A DNA stretch of 64,000 nt from Streptomyces sp. NBC_00582. Lineage in GTDB: Bacteria > Actinomycetota > Actinomycetes > Streptomycetales > Streptomycetaceae. Under the pieces are notes generated by a model, which was given only the letters and a program-made list of their open reading frames with translations, did not search any database and was not told the origin of the DNA. The stretch's first letter is position 1. Every line of letters starts with the position of its first letter. Below are positions 1-8,485 of this stretch, in pieces. The DNA lies in contig NZ_CP107772.1 in NCBI RefSeq assembly GCF_036345155.1, positions 7,316,001-7,380,000 on the forward strand. Reading direction: 5' to 3'. The translations under genes were made by a program, and so were the position numbers.

Positions 1-859
1 CGGCGAGGCCGTACACGGTCCCGTCGTGCTGGGCGCAGTCGCCGATCGCGCGGATGTGCGGGTCGGAGGTGCGCAGTTCGTCGTCGACCAGGACGCCCTT
101 GTGGACGGCGAGCCCCGCCTGCTTGGCGAGACCGGCGCGCGGGGAGACCCCGCAGGCCAGCACCACCAGATCGGCGTCGAGGGCGTAGCCGTCGGCCATC
201 TCGACGGAGCGGACCGCGCCGCCGACGCAGCGCACGTCGCGGACCCGGCACTCGGTGTGGACCTCGACGCCGAGGTCCCTCAGGTGCCGCAGGACCAGCG
301 CGGAGGCGCCGGGGTCGAGCTGACGCTCCATGAGCCGCTCGGACTGCTGGGCGAGGACGACCTGCGCGCCGCGCATCGCGAGGGCTCGTGCGGCGGAGAC
401 CCCGAGGAGCCCGCCGCCGATGACGACGGCCCGCACCCCGGGCCGTACGGCCTTCGACAGGCCCAGGCAGTCGTCCATGGTGCGGAACGCGTGGACGCCC
501 TCGGGCAGGACGTGGTCGGGGGTGAACAGCCCGCGCAGGGGCGGCAGCACCGGGTTGGAGCCGGTGGCGAGGACCAGCGTGTCGTATGCGATCTCCGTGC
601 CGTCCGCGCAGGCGACGGTCCGCCGGGCGCGGTCGATGCCGGTGACGCGGGCGCGGACCAGTCCGGTGGGCGCGGGCAGCGCGATCACCTCGGGGGCGTA
701 GCGGCCGGCCAGCACCTCGGCGAGCAGGACCCGGTTGTACGGGCGGTGCTCCTCGTCGCCGATCAGCAGCGCGGGCACGCCCAGCTCGCCGAGCCGGCGG
801 GCGAGTCGGACGCCCGCGAGGCCGGCGCCGATCACCACCACACGCGAATTCGAGGTCAT
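1..859 (-). CDS. nirB: NAD(P)/FAD-dependent oxidoreductase, NirB-like assimilatory nitrite reductase (N-terminal part, runs off window)
   Basis: The reverse strand is open from the ATG at 859 to the window edge, giving about 286 residues. The protein begins MTSNSRVVVIGAGLAGVRLA, a Rossmann GxGxxG FAD site, followed by an HRPYNRVLLAEVLAG stretch typical of the NirB flavoprotein module. A second GxGxxG (VVIGGGLLGVSAA) is the NAD(P)H site, and an IGDCA motif lies near the visible end. In the family this module passes NAD(P)H electrons to a siroheme/4Fe-4S nitrite reductase domain, which would be outside the window. A nitrate reductase and a siroheme chelatase in the same window support assimilation. 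It could instead be a stand-alone NasB/ferredoxin-reductase-type flavoprotein. Confidence 0.8.
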   Translation of the reverse strand, partial: MTSNSRVVVIGAGLAGVRLARRLGELGVPALLIGDEEHRPYNRVLLAEVLAGRYAPEVIALPAPTGLVRARVTGIDRARRTVACADGTEIAYDTLVLATGSNPVLPPLRGLFTPDHVLPEGVHAFRTMDDCLGLSKAVRPGVRAVVIGGGLLGVSAARALAMRGAQVVLAQQSERLMERQLDPGASALVLRHLRDLGVEVHTECRVRDVRCVGGAVRSVEMADGYALDADLVVLACGVSPRAGLAKQAGLAVHKGVLVDDELRTSDPHIRAIGDCAQHDGTVYGLA

Positions 860-882
860 GCCCTTGAGCGTGCGGTGCGGAG

Positions 883-920
883 GTTACCCGGTCGCATCAC
901 GGTTGTTTCCCGTGAGGAAC
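883..920. promoter_or_regulatory. candidate GlnR box upstream of nirB-like gene
   Basis: On the + strand the order is GTTAC, 6 nt, GCATC, 6 nt, GTTTC, 6 nt, GGAAC. The Streptomyces GlnR consensus is GTnAC-n6-GAAAC repeated with 6-nt gaps, so spacing is exact and three of the four half-sites are close. The array ends 24 nt before the ATG at 859. GlnR control of nitrite reductase is established in the genus; binding here is inferred. Confidence 0.5.
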
Positions 921-1020
921 GCTGCCCTCAGCGGGGGGCGGGCGGGGGTGTGAGGGTTTCCCCGGGGTGCGTGGCCTGTGCATTCATACGGCCCGTACGT
1001 CCAGGCCCGACATCCCCTTC

Positions 1021-1447
1021 GCCCTGCTCGCCCTTTTCGCCCTGTTCGCCCTGTTCGCCCTGCTCGGCCTCGCGGGCCTCGGCATCGGTTTCCACGACGG
1101 TCTGATCGGTCCCGGCACCGGTACGTTCCTGGTCCCCGCCCGCACCGCGACCGCTCCACCTCGATCTGGTCACCGCCTCGGCCACCGCCAAGATCGTCAA
1201 CTGCTGTACGAACGCGGGCGCCCTCGCCACCTTCGCCCGGGAGGGCGGCGTGCTGTGGCGACTGGCCGCCCTGATGGCCGTGTTCAACCTCGCGGGCGGC
1301 ACCCTCGGCGCCCGCACGGCCCTGAAGAAGGGCAGCGGGTTAGCGCGGGTGGTGCTGCTGACGGTGGTGTTCGCGCTGGTGGGGAATCCCGCCCGGCAGC
1401 AGTGGGTCGCCTGGTGCCGGGGCGAACGGTGCCTGCCGGGGCACTAG
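1021..1447 (+). pseudogene. TauE/SafE family permease remnant (truncated and frameshifted)
   Basis: Frame 1 reads LGLAGLGIGFHDGLIGPGTG and then TFLV up to about 1132. Homology resumes in frame 2 from 1154 (LHLDLVTASATAKIVNCCTN, then GALATFAREGG) to the stop at 1445-1447. Together these are the central and C-terminal part of a TauE/SafE (DUF81) membrane transporter. The N-terminal half is absent, replaced by a repetitive Leu/Phe/Ala run (1020-1070, CTGTTCGCC-like repeats), and a frameshift plus loss of several codons separates the two pieces. The tail overlaps the convergent sortase stop by 4 nt. A degenerate gene is the simplest reading. Confidence 0.7.
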
Positions 1448-2091
1448 CCGCGGCTCCCCGTCAGATGGGCGAACACGACCACGTTGCCCCGGTAGCCGGT
1501 CGACTTCGAGTAGCCGCCGCCGCAGGTGATCACCCGTAGCTCGGGGCGGGAGGCGGCGCCGTAGACCTTGGCGTCGGGGAAGCGGCGGGTGTCGTACACC
1601 TCGACCGCGTCCACCGTGAAGACGGCGACGGTGCCGTCCCGGCGGTCCACCTCGACGGTGCTGTGCTTGCGCAGGGCGCCGAGGTCGTAGAAGACGGCGG
1701 GGCCGTCGGCGTTGTCGACGTGACCCGCGACGATCGCGGTGCCCCGCTCACCGGGGGTGGTCCCGGCCTCGTACCAGCCCGCCAGGTTCGTCCGGTCGGC
1801 GGGCGGGGCGCCGAGACCGCCGGCGGGGGTCAGGGCGAGGCCGGTCAGCGGGGCGTCGACGTGGAGCGCGGGGATGCGGATCCGGTCGGGCGGGGAGGGT
1901 GGCAGGGCCGGGGCGGAGCGTATCGCCGTACCGCTGCCCGTACCGCCGTCCCCGTCGCCGCCCGAGTGCGCCTGCGCGGCGGACGGCTGGGGCGGGGCGT
2001 GTGTCTCGGTGCCGCTGTGCAGCAGCCACGCGCCCGCGCACAGGGCGGTCACGGTGACGGTCGCTATGAGGGTGTTGCCGACCCTGCGCAT
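1444..2091 (-). CDS. class F sortase
   Basis: This is a 215-residue exported transpeptidase. An N-terminal membrane anchor (residues about 5-25) is followed by a Pro/Ser/Gly-rich linker and the sortase domain. All three catalytic residues are visible: His in IVAGHVDNA, Cys in VITCGGGY and Arg in GYRGNVVVFA. Class F sortases are actinobacterial; some are housekeeping and their substrates are poorly defined. The neighbouring secreted protein upstream in the same orientation has a C-terminal hydrophobic segment and basic tail and is a plausible substrate. The length is normal for the class. Confidence 0.9.
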   Translation of the reverse strand: MRRVGNTLIATVTVTALCAGAWLLHSGTETHAPPQPSAAQAHSGGDGDGGTGSGTAIRSAPALPPSPPDRIRIPALHVDAPLTGLALTPAGGLGAPPADRTNLAGWYEAGTTPGERGTAIVAGHVDNADGPAVFYDLGALRKHSTVEVDRRDGTVAVFTVDAVEVYDTRRFPDAKVYGAASRPELRVITCGGGYSKSTGYRGNVVVFAHLTGSRG

Positions 2092-2215
2092 CTCAACCCT
2101 TCTGCCTCACGGGCCGTACGGGACACCCCGTGCCCCCCTCCGGGCCGCGAGGGGCGTCGGGCCCGGAGGGGGAGGGGACATGCGGTACCGGTGGACGGAC
2201 AGCGGAGGGTGTCCG

Positions 2216-2743
2216 TCAGATCCCGTCGCCTCTCGCCCGGCGATGCAGGAGCCAGGTACCGCCCGCGGCGGCGACGGCGAGCGCCGCCACACCGGCCGCG
2301 GTCTGCACGGGGTCGGGGCCGAGTGCGCCGCCGACCCCCGTCTTCACACTTCCGCGCGGAGCCACCGGCCGCCGCGCCGAGGCCAGCGTCACCACCAGGT
2401 CCCCGGTGAGCCGCCGGCCGCCCTTCGCGCACTGCGCGACGATCTCGTACGTCCCCGGCTGGGCGCTCGGCGGCACCCGGAACTCCCCGGTCGCCCCGCC
2501 CCGGTGCGCGTCCGGCACGAGCGTGAACCGTCCGGCGCCGACCGCGCCCGCGTCGCCCGCCGCCGTCCCGTCCGCGCCGCACGCCGCGGTGCGCACCGTG
2601 ACCGGGTCGCCGGGGACGACGCCGACGGGGTGGATGTCCAGGGTCCCGCCCGCGTCCCGCGCTCCGTACGCCGGGACCGCGATCCCGCCCGCGACGGCGA
2701 CGGCGAGCGCGGTGCCGGTCAGCAGACGGGTGGTTCGTCGCAT
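2216..2743 (-). CDS. secreted, C-terminally membrane-anchored protein of unknown function (sortase neighbour)
   Basis: This 175-residue protein starts MRRTTRLLTGTALAVAVAGG, a clear signal peptide ending near PAYGA. The body is beta-rich, with two Cys residues (ACGADG and AQCAKG) that could form a disulfide. The C-terminus has a hydrophobic helix (GVAALAVAAAGGTWLL) followed by HRRARGDGI, the layout of a cell-wall or membrane-anchored protein. It lies 124 bp upstream of the class F sortase on the same strand. I do not recognise a named domain; no canonical LPxTG is present, so being a sortase substrate is inference only. Confidence 0.75.
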   Translation of the reverse strand: MRRTTRLLTGTALAVAVAGGIAVPAYGARDAGGTLDIHPVGVVPGDPVTVRTAACGADGTAAGDAGAVGAGRFTLVPDAHRGGATGEFRVPPSAQPGTYEIVAQCAKGGRRLTGDLVVTLASARRPVAPRGSVKTGVGGALGPDPVQTAAGVAALAVAAAGGTWLLHRRARGDGI

Positions 2744-2970
2744 CTGTGCTCCCTCGCGCGTCTCGGATCGCGTCCCTGCCCTTCCGAGGTAAGTCCCCGT
2801 ACGGCGAGCGCGCTTCCTGAGCAGCTGTCAGGAATGGGGTGAACGGGTGTCGGGGCGCGCCGGGACCGGGCGGTCCGGGCGGCCGTTTCGGCAGGTCACC
2901 GGGGTGGGTGCGGCGGCCGGGGGAAAAGCGGCGGAAAAGGCGCCCGCAGGGGGTGTGAACGGGTGACCGC

Positions 2971-3405
2971 TCAGCGCCGGGCCAGCCAGTCGCCGCCCTC
3001 CACGGGCGTGCCCCCGGCGCGCAGCCGGGCGGCCACCGCCGGCGCCGCCACATAGACCCAGGCCCGCGCGGTGCCCTCGCCGACCGTCACCTCGCGGACC
3101 ACGCGCTCGTACAGGCTGCGCGGATCACCCGGCGTGTACTCCTCCAGCCGGTCCAGCTCCGCGAGCAGCCGCCCGTAGGCCTCCGGGCGGGCCGTCACGA
3201 GGTCCCCGGTGACGGTCCCGCCGGGTTCCTCCACGGCGTACGGATAGCCGGGGCCGTCGTAGAGCACCGCGCCCGTCAGGCGGGCGGGTTCCTCGCGCAG
3301 GGTGCGGCCGCGCAGGAAGAGGTCGTGGTTGACCTCGCCGGGGCGCAGCGTGCCGTAGACGAAGAACGGGAGGTGGGGGTGGGGCGGGGTGGTCGAGGTG
3401 CTCAC
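2971..3405 (-). CDS. gamma-glutamylcyclotransferase-like (AIG2/GGCT) protein
   Basis: This 144-residue protein has the family's VYGTLRPGEVNH substrate-binding loop near the N-terminus and an acidic LDRLEEYTPGDP stretch with the conserved Glu in the middle. GGCT-fold enzymes cyclise gamma-glutamyl groups to 5-oxoproline; small bacterial members are often annotated by fold only and the substrate is unknown. It is a single-domain cytosolic protein, divergent from the M4 protease gene. Confidence 0.8.
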   Translation of the reverse strand: MSTSTTPPHPHLPFFVYGTLRPGEVNHDLFLRGRTLREEPARLTGAVLYDGPGYPYAVEEPGGTVTGDLVTARPEAYGRLLAELDRLEEYTPGDPRSLYERVVREVTVGEGTARAWVYVAAPAVAARLRAGGTPVEGGDWLARR

Positions 3406-3547
3406 GGAAACGATTCTCTCCTCTCACCGCACCGGCACGCGGCGCTCTGGACACCAGTTGTCATGCCCCCTTAAATCTCACCACGGCTTCATGAGCCGCC
3501 CCCACACGCGCCCCCGGGGCGCCTTTCCGAGGAGACCGAGCAGACCG

Positions 3548-5194
3548 ATGAGTCGGATACGGCAGCACGTCCGAGGTTCCCGTCTCGCCACCGCCGGCAT
3601 CGCCGCCACCACGGCGACCCTGCTGGCCGCCGTTCTCTCCCCCGCCGCCGACGCGGCCGACAGACCCACCCGCGCCACCGCGCTCGACCACGCCGCGGCC
3701 GCCCTCGCCGACCATGCCGCGAGCCTGGGGCTGACCGCGCCGCAGGACACCGCCGTCCGGGACGTCGTCATCGACAAGGACGGCGCCCAGCACGTCCGCT
3801 ACGACCGCACCTACCGCGAACTCCCCATTCTGGGCGGCGACTTCGTGGTCCACCTGGCGCCCGACGGCACCTACCGCAGTGCGAACCGGGCGACCAGGGC
3901 GGCGATCTCACTGCCGACCATCACCCCGAAGCTCTCCGCCCCCCAGGCCGCCGACGCCGCCGTGAACGCCCTGCGCGCGGCCCACCTCGGCGAGACCCTC
4001 AAGCAGGTCAAGGCCAAGCCGCAGCTCGTCGTCGACGCCCTGCACGGCACCCCGAAGCTGGCCTGGCGGACGAACGCCGTCGGCCTGGACTCCCTCGGCA
4101 ACCCGGTCGCCCGCACGGTCCTCACCGACGCGCGCACCGGCGCCCGGATCGACGCCTGGGACACCATCGAGACGGCCACGGGCGACGGCAAGTCCCTGTA
4201 CGGCGGCACGGTCCCGCTGGAGAGCACGCTCTCCGGGACGACGTACCAGCTCAAGGACCCGACCCGCGGGAACACGTACACCGGTGACGCGGCGAACAAG
4301 ACCGACCTGTGCATCTTCGGCATCTGCATCAGCCGGGCCCCCGCGACCCTCTTCACCGACACCGACAACCACTGGGGCACCGGCACGGCCTCCGACCGCT
4401 CGACGGCCGCCGTCGACGCGCAGTACGGCACCGACGTGACCTGGGACTACTACAAGAACGTGCACGGCCGCAACGGCATCGGCAACGACGGCAAGGGCTC
4501 CTACAACCGCGTCCACTACGGCAACAGCTACAACAACGCCTTCTGGGACGACAGCTGCTTCTGCATGACGTACGGCGACGGCGACGGCACCCAGCTCGGC
4601 CCGCTCGTCGCGCTGGACGTGGCCGGCCACGAGATGTCCCACGGTGTGACGTCCAAGTCCGCCAACCTGACCTACTCGGGCGAGTCCGGCGGTCTGAACG
4701 AGGCCACCTCCGACATCTTCGGCTCGCTCGTGGAGTTCTACGCCAACAACTCCTCCGACCAGGGCGACTACCTGATCGGCGAGAAGATCGTCCGCTCCGG
4801 CTTCGGCCGGGACGCCCTGCGGTACATGGACAAGCCGAGCAAGGACGGCAGCTCCGCCGACTACTGGAGCAGTTCGGTCGGCAACCTCGACGTCCACTAC
4901 TCCTCCGGGGTCGCCAACCACTTCGCCTATCTGCTGGCGGAGGGCAGCGGCTCCAAGACCATCAACGGCGTCACCTACAACTCCCCGACCTCCAACGGCT
5001 CCACGGTCACCGGGATCGGCCGGGACAAGCTGGGCGCCATCTGGTACCGGGCGCTGACGGTCTACATGACCTCGTCCACGAACTACGCCGGTGCGCGGAC
5101 GGCGACCCTCAACGCCGCCCGTGACCTCTACGGCTCCGGCAGCACCGAGTACAACGCGGTGGCCGCGGCCTGGAGCGCGGTGAACGTGAACTGA
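3548..5194 (+). CDS. secreted M4 family (thermolysin-like) zinc metalloprotease
   Basis: From the ATG at 3548 this is 548 residues. That start (MSRIRQHVRGSRLATAG) opens directly into a signal peptide ending at ADAAD; an in-frame upstream start at 3389 would put 53 unlikely residues before it. An FTP/PepSY propeptide covers about residues 40-200. The M4 domain holds the zinc motif HEMSH (residues 361-365), the third ligand Glu in GLNEATSD (about 385) and the catalytic-site SSGVANHF segment. Cys pairs in CIFGICI and DDSCFCM are typical of Streptomyces members. The enzyme is secreted and self-processed. A very strong hairpin follows the gene. Confidence 0.93.
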   Translation: MSRIRQHVRGSRLATAGIAATTATLLAAVLSPAADAADRPTRATALDHAAAALADHAASLGLTAPQDTAVRDVVIDKDGAQHVRYDRTYRELPILGGDFVVHLAPDGTYRSANRATRAAISLPTITPKLSAPQAADAAVNALRAAHLGETLKQVKAKPQLVVDALHGTPKLAWRTNAVGLDSLGNPVARTVLTDARTGARIDAWDTIETATGDGKSLYGGTVPLESTLSGTTYQLKDPTRGNTYTGDAANKTDLCIFGICISRAPATLFTDTDNHWGTGTASDRSTAAVDAQYGTDVTWDYYKNVHGRNGIGNDGKGSYNRVHYGNSYNNAFWDDSCFCMTYGDGDGTQLGPLVALDVAGHEMSHGVTSKSANLTYSGESGGLNEATSDIFGSLVEFYANNSSDQGDYLIGEKIVRSGFGRDALRYMDKPSKDGSSADYWSSSVGNLDVHYSSGVANHFAYLLAEGSGSKTINGVTYNSPTSNGSTVTGIGRDKLGAIWYRALTVYMTSSTNYAGARTATLNAARDLYGSGSTEYNAVAAAWSAVNVN

Positions 5195-5268
5195 CCCACG
5201 GGCCAGGGGGGTTGGCCTTGTCGTCACTCGCCTCAACTCCCTTTCCCGTGCGTCGATCACCCGTTAAG

Positions 5269-5306
5269 ATCCCCCGGCGCACACGGACCGGTGTGCGCCG
5301 GGGGAT
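5269..5306 (+). terminator. strong stem-loop after the M4 protease gene
   Basis: A perfect 16-bp stem (5269-5284 pairing with 5291-5306) with a 6-nt loop GGACCG lies 74 bp after the protease stop and 28 bp before the next start. There is no T-run, as is common for Streptomyces terminators. Confidence 0.75.
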
Positions 5307-5333
5307 TCGGGTGACCAGGGGGTACCGGGGGTA

Positions 5334-6065
5334 ATGGGGGAATCCGCAGAGAGAGCCGGCACGGCCGGTAAAGGGCCGAACGCCTTTCTTCAGATCACCG
5401 CCGCCTTCGCGGTGGTGGGGCTGCTGGCATGGGGCCTGTGGACGCAGCAGAAGCACGACCGGGCGCGGGAGACGGCCGTCGCCGGGCCCACCGGACCGAT
5501 CTCCTGCTCGGCGTCGACGCCCAAGGCGGTGCCGAAGATGGTGCGGGCGGGCGTGAAGTACGTCTCCGCCAACCAGCTCTGCCAGGTGCTGAACCGCCCG
5601 GACCTGGCGACCCTGCTCGGCACCCCGGGGGAGCGGGCGATGTCGTACGGGGGCGGTGACGACTCGGTCGCGCTGGGCGGCGCCGACCTCCCCGCACCGG
5701 AGATGAACGTCACGCTGCGCACGTACTCCGTCCAACTCTCCGCCTCCTACGATCACTTCGCGGTCAAGGGGATGGCCGATCTGCTGGGCGGCGACGCCCG
5801 GGAACGGACGTTCCTCGGGCGCCCGGCGGTCCTCTACTCGGACCGGACCTTCCCCTTCGTCCTCGGCGGCGACGGCGACAGCGCCGGCGGCCCCGGGCGC
5901 CCCACCCGCAGACTGGTGGTGGCCCGGGACCCGCACGACGGTGGCGGTTCCTACGACATCGCCCTCTGGCGCCTGGACTCCGCGCGCCCCGACGACGCGG
6001 TGCTCCTGCGGCTCGCCGCGCGGATCCTGCCGACCCTGCCGGGCTGGTCCGGCACCTCGGGCTGA
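5334..6065 (+). CDS. membrane-anchored protein of unknown function (DUF6215-like)
   Basis: This 243-residue protein has a short cytosolic N-terminus, one transmembrane helix (about residues 20-40, ITAAFAVVGLLAWGLW) and an extracellular domain. Two Cys (ISCSAS and NQLCQVL) probably pair. It resembles small Streptomyces proteins annotated as DUF6215, but I cannot confirm the match. The last 115 bp overlap the convergent MFS transporter gene. Confidence 0.7.
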   Translation: MGESAERAGTAGKGPNAFLQITAAFAVVGLLAWGLWTQQKHDRARETAVAGPTGPISCSASTPKAVPKMVRAGVKYVSANQLCQVLNRPDLATLLGTPGERAMSYGGGDDSVALGGADLPAPEMNVTLRTYSVQLSASYDHFAVKGMADLLGGDARERTFLGRPAVLYSDRTFPFVLGGDGDSAGGPGRPTRRLVVARDPHDGGGSYDIALWRLDSARPDDAVLLRLAARILPTLPGWSGTSG

Positions 6066-7603
6066 GCCTTTTCCTGGTCCTGTGCCTGGTCCTGTGCCCG
6101 GTCCTGGTCCTGGTTCTGCTGGTGCGGCTCGGGTGCCGTGGGCTGCTTCCGGTCGGGGTCCCGCATCACCAGCGTGGCCAGGATCGCCGCCGCCAGGACG
6201 CCGATCGCGCTGACCGTGAAGGTCGTCGCCATCGAGGCGGTGAAGGCCTCGCGGGCCGCGTGGACCAGGCCCGGGTCGTCCTGCGCGGTCGCCAGGGCGC
6301 CGGCGATCGACCGGCGGGCGGTCTCGGGGGCGTCGGCCGGCATCCGCTCGGTGTAGCCGCCGGCGAGGAGGGAGCCGAGGATCGCGATGCCGAGGGCGGT
6401 GCCGGCCTGCTGGACGGTGTCGTTCAGGGCCGAGCCGACGCCCGCCTTGTCCGCGGGGATGGTGCCCATCAGGGCCGCGACCGCGGCCGGCATCGCCATG
6501 CCCGCCCCGAAGCCGAGGAGGCCGAGGGCGACGGCGGGGACGGTGAAGCCCGAGCCGGCGTCGACCGTGGTCAGCAGGGCGAAGCAGCCGACCATCACCA
6601 GCATCCCGGCGAGGACCACGAAGCGGTTGCCGATCCTCGCGGCCAGCTTCACCCCGAGCCCGTTGCCGATCAGCGCGGCGACGGCGAGGGGCAGAAAGGC
6701 GAGGCCCGCCTTGACGGGGGAGTGGCCGAGGACGAACTGCAGGTACTGGGTGAGGACCAGCAGCAGGCCGCCGTTGCCGATCTGGACGAGCGCCAGGGAC
6801 AGTGAACCGCCGCTGAAGTTGCGGTGCTTGAACAGGACCAGCGGGACCATGGGCGCCTTCGTCACGTTCTCCCAGACCACGAAGCCGGCCAGGGTGAGGA
6901 CGGCCACCGTGAGGCTGAGGGCGGAGCGGCCGCCGAAGGCCCCGTGCTGCGGGATCTCGATGATCCACCAGACCAGCGCGGTCATGCCGACCGCGGAGAG
7001 CACGGCGCCCAGCGGGTCCGGCTTCTGCCAGGGCGCCCGGGACTCCGGCATCAGCACCACACCGGCGACCAGGGCCAGGGCGACGACCGGGACGTTCAGG
7101 AGGAAGATCGAGTGCCAGGAGAAGTGGTCGATCAGGACGCCGCCGAGGACCGGGCTGCCGACCAGGCCGAGCATCGACACCGAACCCCAGGCCGCCATGG
7201 CCCTCCCGCGCTCCTCCTCGTCGAAGACCGTGATGAGGATCGACAGGGTGGACGGCATGATCAGCGCGCCGCCCACGCCCATCGCGGTGCGTACGGCGAT
7301 CACCTCGCCGGGGCTGGTGCAGACCGTCGCGACGAGTGAGGCCGCGCCGAAGAGGACCAGCCCGATCAGCATCACCCGTCTGCGGCCGAACCGGTCGCCG
7401 AGGCTGCCCGAGGTGAGCAGGAGTCCCGCGAAGACCAGGATGTAGGAGTCGAGGATCCACTGGGTGTCCTGGGCGCTCGCGCCGAGGTCCTCGGTCATCG
7501 AGGGCACCGCGACGGTCAGCGCCATGCTGTCGATCGTCAGGACCAGGGTGCTCAGGCAGAGCACGACGAGGATCCACCAGCGGCGTGGAGTGCGGCTTTC
7601 CAT
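5951..7603 (-). CDS. MFS drug:H+ antiporter, DHA2 (14-TM, QacA/EmrB-like) family
   Basis: From the ATG at 7603 (MESRTPRRWWILVVLCLSTL) the protein is 550 residues; upstream in-frame codons only read through the regulator region. It has DHA2 hallmarks: an acidic residue in TM1 (LTIDSMALTVAVPS), the motif A loop GSLGDRFGRRRVM, and TM5 motif C GSPVLGGVLIDH. It would export a toxic compound using the proton gradient. It is divergent from a TetR regulator with a palindromic operator between them. The C-terminal tail of about 75 residues is Gln/Asp-rich (repeats of QDQ) and then basic. It is encoded across a CCTGGTCCTGTG-type repeat and antisense to the convergent gene, so the original stop may have been lost. 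Confidence 0.88.
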   Translation of the reverse strand: MESRTPRRWWILVVLCLSTLVLTIDSMALTVAVPSMTEDLGASAQDTQWILDSYILVFAGLLLTSGSLGDRFGRRRVMLIGLVLFGAASLVATVCTSPGEVIAVRTAMGVGGALIMPSTLSILITVFDEEERGRAMAAWGSVSMLGLVGSPVLGGVLIDHFSWHSIFLLNVPVVALALVAGVVLMPESRAPWQKPDPLGAVLSAVGMTALVWWIIEIPQHGAFGGRSALSLTVAVLTLAGFVVWENVTKAPMVPLVLFKHRNFSGGSLSLALVQIGNGGLLLVLTQYLQFVLGHSPVKAGLAFLPLAVAALIGNGLGVKLAARIGNRFVVLAGMLVMVGCFALLTTVDAGSGFTVPAVALGLLGFGAGMAMPAAVAALMGTIPADKAGVGSALNDTVQQAGTALGIAILGSLLAGGYTERMPADAPETARRSIAGALATAQDDPGLVHAAREAFTASMATTFTVSAIGVLAAAILATLVMRDPDRKQPTAPEPHQQNQDQDRAQDQAQDQEKAQPEVPDQPGRVGRIRAASRRSTASSGRAESRRQRAMS

Positions 7604-7631
7604 GGGCGTCCGGCCCTTTCCGGTCGGTGAT

Positions 7632-7666
7632 GCGTACAGTGTTCCGGCTCTGCGAACACTGTACGC
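7632..7666. promoter_or_regulatory. perfect inverted repeat, probable TetR operator
   Basis: Arms GCGTACAGTGTTC (7632-7644) and GAACACTGTACGC (7654-7666) are perfect 13-bp complements separated by 9 bp. They lie 29 bp upstream of the MFS start and 85 bp upstream of the divergent TetR start. A weaker GTACG/CGTAC pair sits nearer the TetR start (about 7700-7724). This layout fits a local repressor controlling both genes. Confidence 0.75.
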
Positions 7667-7750
7667 AGACCGGAACGGTGTGCGCAATGTTTGAGCTCTG
7701 TACGCTGGTTGCGAACGACGTACGCACCGCGCCGTGAAGGAGCCGCTGCC

Positions 7751-8482
7751 ATGACCCCGAAGGCGAAGCCGAGCCCCGTCCCGTCCGTGTGGGCACGGGA
7801 GCGGCGCGAGCCGGACCAGCCCGCGCTGAGCAGGGCGGCGATCGTGCGCGAGGCGGTCGCGATGCTGGACGCCGAGGGCGTCGAGGCGCTGAGCATGCGC
7901 AAGCTCGGCGCCCGGCTGGGCGCGGGGGCGACCTCCCTGTACCGGCACGTGGCCACCAAGGACGAGCTGATGGAGCTGGCCGTGGACGAGGTCGCGGCCG
8001 AGGTGCGCGTACCGGCGATCGAGGGCACCGACTGGCGTCCGGCCGTCGAGGGGGCCGCGGCGTCCTTCCGGGCGACGGCCCTACGGCACCCGTGGCTGTC
8101 CTCGGTCCTGGGCCAGGCGGGGCTCGCCTATCTGGGCCCCAACCTCATGGCCTTCTCCGAGCGCCTCGCCGCCCTCTTCACGGCCGCCGGATTCCCGGAG
8201 CCGGGCCGTGCGATCGACACCGTCCTGTCGTACGTCATCGGCATGAGCACCACCGAGGCGGCCTGGCTCACCACCGTCGCCCGGTCCGGCGAGAGCGAGG
8301 CGGACTTCGTCGCCCGTCTGATGCCCGCCGCCCGCCGGGCCGCGGCCGGCCACGAGCACCTCGCCGACGGCTACGCGCAGGCCGCCGCCGCGACCGCCGA
8401 CCCCGTCGCCCTGCGCGAGGAGAAGTTCCGCTACGGCCTGGACGTCGTCCTCGACGGCCTCGCCCTGCGCCTGCCCCGCTGA
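7751..8482 (+). CDS. TetR/AcrR family transcriptional regulator of the MFS exporter
   Basis: This 243-residue protein starts at ATG 7751 (MTPKAKPSPVPSVWARERRE), with GAAGGAG upstream. The helix-turn-helix is at about residues 35-75 (AIVREAVAMLDAEGVEALSM, then GATSLYRHVATKDEL), and a long TetR C-terminal ligand domain follows. It is divergent from the exporter and its likely target is the palindrome at 7632-7666. The ligand is unknown. It ends 3 bp before the convergent nitrate reductase stop. Confidence 0.88.
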   Translation: MTPKAKPSPVPSVWARERREPDQPALSRAAIVREAVAMLDAEGVEALSMRKLGARLGAGATSLYRHVATKDELMELAVDEVAAEVRVPAIEGTDWRPAVEGAAASFRATALRHPWLSSVLGQAGLAYLGPNLMAFSERLAALFTAAGFPEPGRAIDTVLSYVIGMSTTEAAWLTTVARSGESEADFVARLMPAARRAAAGHEHLADGYAQAAAATADPVALREEKFRYGLDVVLDGLALRLPR

Positions 8483-8485
8483 GAC

